Source: Lytechinus pictus (lineage: Eukaryota > Echinodermata > Echinoidea > Temnopleuroida > Toxopneustidae). Taken from it: DNA of 64,000 nt. Location of the stretch: positions 23,007,001-23,071,000 of the forward strand of contig NC_087257.1 in NCBI RefSeq assembly GCF_037042905.1. The letters are read 5' to 3'. Shown here piece by piece: positions 34,401 through 44,200 of this stretch; the first letter of the stretch is position 1; each line of letters starts with the position of its first letter. A model generated the notes under the pieces. That model had not been told where the DNA came from. It was given only the letters and a program-made list of their open reading frames with translations, and did no database searches. The position numbers and the translations under genes were made by a program.

Positions 34401-35857
34401 CTACTCATATAAATATAGGCCATGATTATGAATTTTTAGATCACTTTTAAAAATACAATATATGTCAGAAGTTTGACATGGGTGAATATGTGGTATTTAT
34501 GTGATATGTTTAGGGTGTAAGAATTATTTAAGTGACTGTTTTTAACTTATAGCACTGACCCACTAACAAAACCAGTTCAATTTTGAAATGCACAAACGAG
34601 AATGAAAAAATCAGCACAAATTTTAGGAAGTGTCTGCTCCCATACCATGGACGGAAATCCCAGGGGGGACGTGCCCCCCTACCCAAAATATTAGGGGGGG
34701 GACACTTTAGGTGGTTTCAGACCGCCTCGAAGTTCGTCAGTTCCAGGTATTCTCTGATCGGGAAATTTACCCCGATCAGAAAATACCAGGTATTTTGGTA
34801 ATGTGAAAGCAGACTACGCGTAATTTCCCCGAAAAAAAAAAAAACCCGCTAAATAGTAGGTACTTGGCGAAATTACGAGAACTTTCGCGGGGATTTTTCC
34901 AAGGTTGCAGGTATTTTGGCAATGTGAAAGCAATTTACGGGAACTTTTAGCCCAGCGTGTCGTTGGGCGCGGGCGCCGTGGGTGGCTGCTGGGCTAGTGG
35001 TTTTGAATCTCACGCCTTGCCTGCTTATTAGACCATACTGCGCATGCTCCTAACTTCAGGAATTTATCCCGAAGGGTATGTTTCGGGGTGGTGTGAATGC
35101 AGGAATAATTAATGGGTATTTTTTAGCCTAAAAATGTTCTCGTAATTTAACAGGGATTCTTGTGATCGAGGCGGTTTGAAACCGCCTAATATCAAATGTC
35201 TCCCCTACTATTTTGGGTCTTTTATGATGGAGAGAAATACATCATTCACAATCGATGTAATACACATATTTTGACCTTACATTTTTTGAGAAAACCTTTT
35301 TTTCCTTTTTTTTTGCTTGTCACTTTTTTGGGGTTAAATTGACTTTACATTTTAGGTGATAACCTTTTTTTAATTTTTTATTTTGCATGTCAAATTTTCC
35401 AGCCCCTGGTCCCCCTACCTTTGGGGACAGATTTCCCCCATGTCCAATACTTGTGACAAGTAGCTTTCACAAATTATAGGATACATGAATCATAATATAC
35501 TAAATCTACTTTTTGTTTCTTTTGATTAATGTTTTCCACAGACGTCCAGTACAAAGGCTTGAGAAAGCTGAGTTTGAAGTTGAGGAATTAGAATTATGTC
35601 ACCTTTCAAGACGCTTTAACGCTAGAGATGTTACTCTCCTTGGACACGAACTTGGCTTTGACTCTGCAAAAATCTCCCAGCTGAAATATGATAATCCTCA
35701 TGATATATCGGCAGTGTTTTACCGTCTTCTGGTGGAGTGGCAGAGTGCGCAGCACAGCAGTTCGAACATGAGGGGGAGTCTTGTGAATCACTTACGCCAA
35801 ATCAACTGCATGGGACTAGCAGATGACCTCAAGCAAGGGCGATTGAAGCGAAGGTAG
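28146..35857 (+). CDS. DED + Death-domain adaptor (FADD-like order, long linker)
   Basis: Four exons, 28146-28434, 30232-31002, 33049-33118 and 35542-35857, join in phases 1, 1, 2 with consensus GT/AG borders and give 481 aa. Residues 1-92 are a death-effector domain (FCALLVSINKLLS, QQLTFITMGDV, NALPLFQAMKDRDLY, RxDL-like IDRHDAAMML). Residues about 97-375 are a Ser/Pro/Gln/Gly-rich linker with an SH3-ligand-like VPPRPPRG. Residues about 385-470 are a Death domain (LCHLSRRFNARDVTLLGHEL, FDSAKISQLK, AVFYRLLVEWQ, LVNHLRQINCMGLADDL). The DED-then-DD order is that of FADD, the cytosolic bridge between Death-domain receptors or adaptors and DED caspases, but FADD is only about 200 aa, so the linker is exceptional. 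It is divergent to the DED-helicase gene. Orthology to FADD is inference. Confidence 0.8.
28880..29010 (+). mobile_element. SINE-like fragment
   Basis: GGCAGCTCAGCTAAAGCCGGGG followed by ATAATAATA and an ATTATTATT tail resembles the 3' part of the element at 47335-47579 (GGCGGCTCAGCTACAGCCGGGG). Confidence 0.45.
29462..30065. mobile_element. MITE of the GATGACATCA family
   Basis: Begins AAGGACAAGTCCACCCCAAC and ends in the inverted TTTTGGGGTTGACTTGACCTT. Inside, TCATCAAAATCGGATGAAC and CCGATGACATCACCCACTC are matched in reverse order by GAGTGACATCATCGACTC and CATCCAATTTTGATGAA. Best-preserved member of the family in this window. Confidence 0.8.
30232..31002 (+). CDS. Adaptor exon 2: disordered linker
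   Basis: Acceptor CACTATACAG|AT, donor CAAG|GTAAGC, 771 nt, phase 1 in and out. Encodes 257 residues rich in Ser, Pro, Gln, Gly and Thr, with PPEVPPRPPRG near its C-terminal third. The length of this exon is what separates the protein from compact FADD. Confidence 0.8.
31100..31490. repeat. CAT/CAC-rich microsatellite
   Basis: Imperfect (CAT)n with CAC and CTT variants, just inside intron 2. It creates long false open frames on both strands (poly-Ser, poly-Met, poly-Ile). Confidence 0.9.
31618..32770. mobile_element. Non-autonomous element with internal 163-192-bp tandem repeats
   Basis: The left end GTCTCGCCTGCATAGCAGA and the right end TAATGCAGGCGAGAC are inverted. GACGGCGGCGGCGTC follows the left end. 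Between them lie about five tandem units, each with TTTCAGGTCACATGAC, a GGTCAAAGGTCA-type segment and TCAATGAACTTTGGCC. The GGTCA cores are near 31819, 32011, 32175, 32338 and 32501. Confidence 0.75.
33049..33118 (+). CDS. Adaptor exon 3: short linker exon
   Basis: 70 nt between TTTTTCAG|GATATG and CCAGA|GTAAGT, phase 1 in and phase 2 out. Encodes GYEKMYLPRIEVEQLR and GRPPPVPE. A small exon supported by both splice borders and by exact phase agreement on both sides. Confidence 0.75.
33470..34370. mobile_element. MITE of the GATGACATCA family, split by a second MITE
   Basis: The left piece (to 33591) ends GATGTGACATCATCAACCCAC. The right piece (from 34165) restarts CAACCCACCTCATGAATAATTC and ends with TCAGATTTTGATGAAATTTTC and ATTACCCCTTTAA. 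The intervening 573 bp is the CCCGGG element. Confidence 0.75.
33592..34164. mobile_element. CCCGGG-ended MITE, copy 1, with 8-bp target duplication
   Basis: Ends CCCGGGGGGGCCACTT / AAGTGGCCCCCCCGGG continue inward as inverted repeats through GTGGATACCATGCGCGACC. The flanks are CAACCCAC at 33584-33591 and again at 34165-34172, an exact 8-bp duplication as left by hAT-type transposases. Non-coding. Confidence 0.9.
34709..35187 (-). mobile_element. MITE with AGGCGGTTTCAAACCGCCT-type ends, copy 2 (inverted)
   Basis: Reverse-orientation partner of 9430-9905. It lies in adaptor intron 3 and interrupts an imperfect inverted repeat (CCCAAAATATTAGGGGGGG / CCCCTACTATTTTGGGT), so it inserted into an older repeat. 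Confidence 0.85.
35542..35857 (+). CDS. Adaptor exon 4: Death domain and stop
   Basis: Acceptor GTTTTCCACAG|ACGTCC; the first base completes a codon left by exon 3. Encodes the Death domain described in the gene entry and ends in a basic KQGRLKRR before TAG at 35855-35857. Confidence 0.85.
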
Positions 35858-36120
35858 ATGTATGATTTGCTGTCTTAAATTTCAGTGGAGTGACCAATGG
35901 CGGGGCGGTTTGAACACAACACAATAGAGGCCTTGGAACGATTTTCAAAGAGGAGATGCTCGTGTGGAAAAAAATAATTTACTCGCAATTTTTAAAAAAA
36001 AAATAGGTTTTCATTCCAAAATGAATGTAATTTTTTATTAGAAAATAACTGACATGCAAAAAAAAAAGATTTCACTCCATAATGAAGGTGATTTTGGTCA
36101 ACAAATTTTACATGTTAACA

Positions 36121-36267
36121 CACCTACGGAACGGTTTTCAAAGTGGGGGGGCTGACCATGCTAAAAATCACAATCATATGGTAATTTTTACGTTTTTGTA
36201 CACGGTTTTGGAAAAAAAGTGGGGGGGCTGAAGCCCCCCCAGCCCCCCCCCCGGTTCCGCGGCCCCT
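36121..36267. repeat. GGGGCCGCGGAA palindromic repeat, copy 2
   Basis: ACGGTTTTCAAAGTGGGGG, CTGACCATGC, ATCACAATCATATG and TTTTTACGTTTTTGTACACGG, closing with GGTTCCGCGGCCCCT. The left end is truncated compared with the copy at 51124-51280. Confidence 0.75.
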
Positions 36268-36380
36268 GACCTACTTAATTCCCAGGGGGTGCTGTGTATG
36301 GTGTATTACTGTATTCAACACACGCAGCACCCTCGCTTTCCAGGGCCATGGAGAATCTGAACAATTGCTTTCGCAAAAAC

Positions 36381-37055
36381 CCCGGGGGGGGGGGGCCACT
36401 TCCATTGACGAGTGGATACCATGCGCGACCACGGTGTCTTGAAAAGCACCCTAAACACGTATTTTCCATATTCTAAAAATGCACCCCTTAACAAGTATTG
36501 GCGTGTGAAACCCTGCCCTTAACAAGTATTGGAAACAAATACTATTGGCAAGTATTCCCAGAACTGAGCCCCTAAACAAGTACAGCGATGTATTTTTCAT
36601 ATTCTGAAAATGCACCCCTGAACAAGTATTGGAAACAAAACGATACTCTTAGCAAGTATTCCCTGAAATGAACCCCTAAACAAGTACAGAGATATTTTAT
36701 TGTTATGTCACGCGTCCGTCGGTCGTCGGTTTTACCTTTTGACACCATTATTTTGGTTTAACACGGCCCCGCCTTCCACACCTCGCGCAAATCGGACTCT
36801 AAACACGTAGTGTTGGGACAAAAAGGACATCCTTTATAAAACATTTTGATTTTGTTTTATCATCCCCGCATATTTGACCCTAAACACGTATATTTTTCCG
36901 AGCGAAATAGATACCCTTTTTTCAATATTTTTGTGTTTTTGACACCCTTATCACGTTACGTACGTAACGTGCCCTATCTTGAAAAAGACATCCTTTTTAC
37001 GTGTTTTTTTGGTCGCGCATGGTATCCACTCGTCAATGTAAGTGGCCCCCCCGGG
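36381..37055. mobile_element. CCCGGG-ended MITE, copy 2
   Basis: Same ends and body as 33592-34164, with an extra internal stretch near 36590-36690 that repeats AACAAGTATTGGAAACAAA. Flanked by CAAAAAC(C) on both sides (left 36374-36380, right 37056-37063), a 7-8-bp target duplication. Confidence 0.88.
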
Positions 37056-37139
37056 CAAAAACCAACTCATGGGATTCTTTTTTGCAATTTCTTGTGTTTT
37101 TCCTTTTAGATGTTTTTTATTTAAGGGGGATGAGGCCAT

Positions 37140-39569
37140 TGCACTTTGCTAGAGGACACCTTCCTGTGTATTGCACTTTACAGGAAACCAATCAGAAAAT
37201 TAGGAAAGCTGAAGAGAAGCGGTAGGAGAAAGATGAGAGTTAATATTTTACTTGTATGGATTCTGAGAGCACCCTTATAAACCCTGAAGTATGCTAGTGG
37301 ATGTGCTGGGGGCAGCAGAAGGTCCATATTGTTGGAGAAAAAGGCATGTTGCTGGAACAAAAATGCCCTTATAACCATGACTGAAGACTGATGTACCACA
37401 CACTTTACAAGTAGAAAACATCTCATGGTTGTCAGATTTCAATAACTTTTCCTTGTAATACCTAAATACCAAAATCTTAAAAAGTTATACATCAGAAAGC
37501 AAAGTACAGAGAGGCCCGTCTGCTAGACATAAACATGAGTCTGCTCCCCAAGCACTCAATTACATGTACTGTACAAGTAAACATATGTATGAATAATGTG
37601 ATGGTATGAATAATGATAGTCTAAATAATGAGATTCAATGTACATCGATTAGTAGTTATTACATAGACTAAGTTTTTGTAATCATAACATTTTATTTAAT
37701 AATATATGTTTGCATCGTATATTGTGCAAAGAATGGAAGGTCATGCAGTTGGAAAGAAAATGGTATCATGAACATTAAACAATTTACTGCAAAATGTATG
37801 TCTTGGATTGATAATGATGATTGATAACTGAATTTTTGTAGCAAGAAAGTTTGCCAAATTATTAATTAGTGATGTTTTTTTATGGTATTGACTAATTACT
37901 GTAGTAAATTACTGTAGTAGACAGTTTAACATGATGAATTTATTGTATATTGATAAAAACTGATGATATTGTAAAAGAGTATAGGAATTGAATAGAATTT
38001 ACATGTATACATGTATATAGTCTGACAGGTTTATCCAACAAGTTTGTCTGTGTACATGCTTATTTACTTTTAATTATGAACTTAAATCACAATTCCTTCA
38101 TTTTATTGAAGTAGAACAATCATGACTTGTCTGTTCACTTTTATATACTTTTATGCATGGGGTTTCTTAAAGACATGATTTATTTTGAATATTTATTCCA
38201 GAGTCTTTCATACATGTTATATGAATATATTTAGACTGAGCTAATTTTTAATATTATAATTGCAAATAATTTTTTTTTCTATCATAGTTTTGAAATGAAA
38301 TGAGATTGGATTTCATTATTATTTCTTCATTTTATTGAAGTGGAATCATCATGACTATTATTTATGAAGAGTATTTATTATGTGTGTGTCTTAAAGACAT
38401 ATTTCATTATCAGTACTCAAGAGTCTTTTATAATAGTAAATATGAGATGCAGTGAGCTAATTTTTCAATAATTTTGTTGCAAATAATTAATTTTTCTTGG
38501 AAGATGTGAATGATACTAGTGCTGGTAACACAGCAGGTTGAATGCTTCAAAATATAAAAGTTAGAGTCAATTACAAACTTAATAATAATCTAAGCTTTAC
38601 TTGAAAGATTAAGTCTACAGGTTTGCTTCATAAGGAGTTTCTAAAATCACATGTCTTTCCTCTTCATCAGCACTCCATATAGTCTTTCAGCAAAATATCA
38701 ATGTTACATTGTCAATTTAAAAAAATCAATTGTTATAGAATTACATTTATTAAATTGATGTCATATCAAATATCATTCTTTTTCATCAGAACTCCATAGT
38801 CTTTCAACAATTCCAATATTACTGTAATATTGATTATTTTAGAAAAACAATGAAAAATTGTCTCTGTAATAAAATTTTAATTTCTTATAAATTGATCCAG
38901 ATTTTATTACTGCCCAGGGTGATGTTTAATAAATATATTTGTGAATGACTTTACAAACGACTGGTGATCCATTCTTAGGGGCTAAGTCTTGTACATGGGG
39001 ATATGCTATTTAGCACAAGAACTTGTTACCAGTTGTATGTAAATACATACAGAGCTCTGTATTGAACAACCCCAAAGAATACTGCCAAAGAGCCTTTTCT
39101 ACCTTTTTCACAAATCATTTATTCTCAAGTGTGTTGTCTCATTTTCTTTTATTTGTGCATAATTATTTAGTGGAGCTATTATGTAAGTTACTATAAACTC
39201 AGTAATTATTCTTAGGAGTGCACATTATTTAAATCTTTAAGTGGGAATTTACCCCGATATGTAGTATAAGTGTAGAGGAGCATAATTGTGAATGATATCA
39301 AATCTCAATTCCCACACTTATTTTTACAGTACAAAGGAGCAACTCCCTCATATGTCATGTAATAGTAATTCGAAATTGTTGCTAATTTTTTTTAGTAGTT
39401 CCAAAAAAAAAAAAATAGAGAGAGAAATCTTTGCTCACATATGTTTTCTTTGTTTGTTATTCTCTCCCTCCTTCTTTTCTGGTGGGGTGGGGGGGGGGGC
39501 TAGATCTACCAATGTACAGTATATCGCAGTGCCCCCCCCCCCCCCCCCCCCAAAAAAAAAAAAAAAAAA

Positions 39570-39610
<41 letters not shown>

Positions 39611-41211
39611 GAAAAAAATAGTAATAATGAAAATAAAAATTAAAAAAACATTTTATTGAATCTGAATTATGACATGAAATTTCCAGTAATTGCAAAGGAG
39701 GAATTATAAGAGTAAACTATTTTTGTTCTACATGTATAGACAGACAGGATGTTAATTTGGACAATATAGCAATTTCAAGAGTATTTTGAAAGAAATATAT
39801 ATATACATGTATATATATATATGTATATATATATTCATTCAGAGTAATGTTGGAAATTATCATAAGAACTATTTTTTTCACCATTTGTTGTACTTGATGT
39901 ATATTGCATCCAACCTGAAGATGAGGTCATGCATGAGGATGTATAATTTTTTGGTACATGTACAAACTTCCAACCCCCTTCATAATGGCTATACTTTTTA
40001 TGGAATCTTATAGAGTGTCAAAACATGGATGCCATGTTCACGTAGTGTCATGGTTAATGGTCACAGACAATAATGCAAATCCTGTGAGAACCCACTTTCG
40101 TATTACCGTGCTATTTATTCAATTTTGTTTGCTAGCTGTCTCACAAAGTTTGATGAACTTGTGGCAAACAAAGATTGATGACTAATAAGAATTTTGAGAC
40201 TGGGATTTTGCAGGTACTGTATACCCGGGCTGTATACGCAAAAATAATAATAGGAAGAAATAAAACACCCACTTCGAACGAAAGTACAAGGGAAAACTCA
40301 CACATATGGAATTATATGGAGATTTAATGCAAATTATTATTTATATTTCCACTTAAAAAAAAATCAAAATGAGAGAATGGTGTAACATGACATTTTTATA
40401 TCAACATTTGCTACACCACATTATTTCCTGGAATTTCAGCATTCATAACAATGGTACAAAATGGAAGTTACTATCCTGACAATGACACCATAAAACTTGT
40501 GCATAAAGTTATTTACCCAATGCTATTCAAGCAATGGACCTAGTCTTTAATAATCTTGTTTTAATTTACAATAGATATATAATTTTTACAATCGCATAAG
40601 TCAGATGATATATATATGGATTATTGAAATGAATGTTTAGCATACTCAAAAAGAATATTTTCGTTTCCAATCGATACATAAAAGAAGAATGATTGTCGTT
40701 TACTAAAATGATACAATTCCAAGTTTTTATAAATGAGAAGCACTTAGAATTTATAGACACATGTATGATTCAAGAAAGTGCATTTTCTATTGTTTATATT
40801 ATGAATAATGCCTTCTTCCATTACTCAGAGACAGAATACAAATATATAATATAAACTCACTGTATATTTCACCGTTATATTTTATTACTTTGTTGTTGTT
40901 TATTTACTCGGAATAAATGAAGGTTATGAATTATTTATTTATTTGCAACAATGATTCATTTTCTTTCGTGAATATGATTGAATGATTAGTAGTTTATTAT
41001 CAATTTCTTAATGTTTATATCATATATCATTATTTCTTAATATATTTTATGTATTTTTCTTCTGTTTTTATCCATTGGTATCTCACGAACTGACAATGGC
41101 ACTATGGGTATTCTGAAGTTAAAATACTATTGTTCTGTTCCGCATTTGAAAGGAAGAGAAATACATCGGACTAAAGGAGAATTCGACATTCAGAATGAGT
41201 ATGGTCCCAAT
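37140..41211. other. AT-rich convergent intergenic region
   Basis: Lies between the 3' ends of the adaptor and oxidase genes. A possible alternative acceptor TTTACAG at about 37181 precedes a basic frame, but nothing ties it to the adaptor. 38090-38280 and 38325-38500 are a diverged tandem duplication (TTCATTTTATTGAAGT, TCTTAAAGACAT, GTGAGCTAATTTTT). 39530-39605 is poly(C), poly(A) and (ATA)n; 39799-39833 is (AT)n. No exon supported. Confidence 0.55.
38935..39075. repeat. Diverged relative of the 6303-6473 MITE
   Basis: ACGACTGGTGATCCATTCTTA on the left and AAGAACTTGTTACCAGTTGT on the right keep the inverted arrangement of the better copy. Confidence 0.5.
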
Positions 41212-41285
41212 TTACAGCTTCGAGTCACAGTACATCCATTGGCGAGACACAAGTGATTTGTCAATATCTTCTATTCTTGCACATC
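41212..41285 (-). CDS. HAO: Oxidase exon 9 (C-terminus, PTS1)
   Basis: Acceptor TTATGCAG|GA; encodes [15 protein letters not shown] to DSKL and then TAA at 41212-41214. Confidence 0.9.
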
Positions 41286-44200
41286 CTGCATAATATAAAC
41301 AAAGATAAAAGTAAAAAAAGCAATGAGAAGTCAGATCTTTGTGTTGGAAAGTATAAGATATTAAAAACAGCTAAACAAAATGGAAAATGAGGATGGACGG
41401 TGAGATTTAGAAAAACATGCAATAATTTTGTCGAATATAAAGTTCCTCGAAAAATACCCTAATTTTAAAGAGAAACATAAGAAAAAGGACTGTGATTTTA
41501 CTAAAATCTATTTTCACACTTATTAGGTCATATTTACATTATTGATGGCAAACAAAGTAATTCATTTTCAAGGGTTATTGTTGATGTATTTAACGATACA
41601 ATCTTAGAAGGGGATAACATAATCACTTGACTTACCTGTCAATGCCATGGTTCTGCTAAACTCACTCTTCAGAAGGCCTAAGACATCTGTCACTCCTTCT
41701 TCACCCTAGGACAAAACAATAATAAGGAAAATGTAATCGATCATTTATTTATTGATGAAAACATTGTAGAATCTTATATTAGGTTATAGTTTGTCCAAAA
41801 CTGCCCTTGCTATGGAAGAAAAATACTTGAAAAAAATAGTCTGGATCTGTGAATGCACATTAAAGTGCTTAATATTTACTCTAGTGGATTCTCCGAGCTC
41901 AAGTTATTCAAATAGCTTTAATTTTAAGATCCTATTGGTCGATTGCATTTTGTGTCATGGATTTATTATGATCCGGCATATGAGATGCCCTTTTAACAAA
42001 CTATTTTCAAATTATTTTTAATTATGATTATAAGTGAACGAACACATTGTGTAGTAATACGCGTTTAAAGGTAAGCAACATAATGTCGATACAATAGGCA
42101 CCATGAATGATGGTGTATCGTAAGACGGTCTTGCGAAGATCCTTTCATAAAGTCAGCCCTAGGCCTAATTTTCAGTGTTCAAATTTAGCACCTTTTTAGA
42201 GCTAGAGATGAGAGTGACCCGAGCCCGAGTGTGCATTTCCACAAAATGGCAATATCCAATTTCTTTTTTTTATGGGGGGGTCCATATTATAGTAAAGTGC
42301 TTTGAGCAATATGTCCAATATGGAAAGGCACATAATTATGTATGTATGCATGTATATATGAGTGTTCTTATAAGCACTTTAATCATTTTTTTATCAGTCT
42401 TTGATCATGTAATATTATGGTTTTAGAAATAAAACAGTCCTATAACTTTTAATGGCCCTATGAAATATGGATATATTCATACATATGCTGAATGTCTATC
42501 CTTTAAATTTACGATAATGTGGACCTCATCTAATATTGTGAATAAATGTCCTTTTAATGACGGTCAAGCATTATTTCACTCCCTTTCATACCCCGCATGC
42601 TAGTCCATAGATAACGGGTCGACCAATGAACGCTGCCCGGGCACCAAGGGCGAGAGCCTTGATGATGTCTGTACCGGTTCGTACTCCTCCGTCGACATAG
42701 ACTTCAACGTTGGAACCTTTGACCGCCTCAACAACCTCGGGGAGGGCATCCAACTGAAAGAATGATTTTTAAAAATGATGCTTATCAGTGTATTTAGATA
42801 GGGAGAAAGGCTACCTATAGATGAGATAATATAGAATTAAACTTCTTTTTAATACTTTTTTGTTTCTTCCCTCTTTTTTCTTCTTTTTCTTCTTTTTCTC
42901 CTTCCCTTTTCACTACTTGGTGAAAAATCACAAGAGGGAAATCACCCCTGCCCCGTTCTGTTTAAGCATAGATCAATAATCGTGATTGATGGCTGTATAT
43001 AGATGGAATGAAGGTATACAATGCATACATCATAACTGTGATTGATGTATGAATATCTAGAAGAAGGAAGAAACATATGGAATATAAAGCGTAATGAGGT
43101 AAAGAAATTGAAGGTGCTTGGTTTGGATGTAATGCACCATTTTTGTTAATTTTCGAAAACTATGACGTTGAAAAGTACCGTACAATCATTCATAAAAAAA
43201 AAACTTGTGGGAAATTTGGGATGTGTCTCCAGCCCACTCCTCCTATTATCACCAATACGACGGATAATATGAATATACATAGAGGTCAAGACCGAGTGGA
43301 GTATAAAGAAATCGGAAAGAGCTTGAAACAATGAACAACTTGTTTTTCTTATTAGTATATAGTTCCAATACGTATTCAAAGTCATGATATTGTTGATGTG
43401 GTAGGGATCCATTTAAAATGAATACCTTATGAAATGGGCAATACCATTTGGATTGACACCCCAATTTTCATAAATGAATAGTGGAAATTTTGGATTAGAT
43501 TTTAAGTTACCGGCGCGATGGCTGTGTCGAGCTGTCGTCCACCGTGGGCCGATACCATGATGCCATCTACACCAGCCCCAACAGCCTCCCGGGCCATTTC
43601 TCCTGGAATGTGGTAAAGGCGGTGATTTTTATGGAGGTTGGATAGAGAGGGCAAGTGAAAGGGGAAATGTGAGGTGTGAGGGAAAATAGAAGGAGGTATA
43701 TAGCGGAAGTTTGAGGAGAAAATAATAGGATGAAGTGTTAATATGACTTCTTCAACCGGGAGATATATTTCTAGTAACCAAGAGGATATACAACCAAATC
43801 AATACGAGGACAAATACTTCATTACCAAGTGAGTGTACATTATCATTGACTTTTCGTAACGAAGTGAATATGTCATCATTATAGATTCTTCGCCATCAAG
43901 AAGATTAACCATGAATGCAACCTCTTCGTCACCTAGTATATATACCATCAATATTATATCATCTTCTTTACCAAGTGAATATACGATCAATAAACCTGTG
44001 TGTCACCCAGTGGATATACCATCAATAATAATATGTTCGTCACCCAGTAAATATATCCTTAATATAACTTGTTTGTCACCAAATGAATATATCCTCAATA
44101 TAACTTGTTCGTCATCCAGTGAATATACCCTCAATATAACCTGTTCGTCACTCAGTGGATATGCCCTCAATGTAACTTGTTCGTCACCCAGTGAATATAC

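Noticed and set aside
37001-37225. Basic C-terminal frame after TTTACAG, as an alternative last exon of the adaptor
   Set aside because: No phase or homology evidence, and exon 4 already supplies a complete Death domain and stop.
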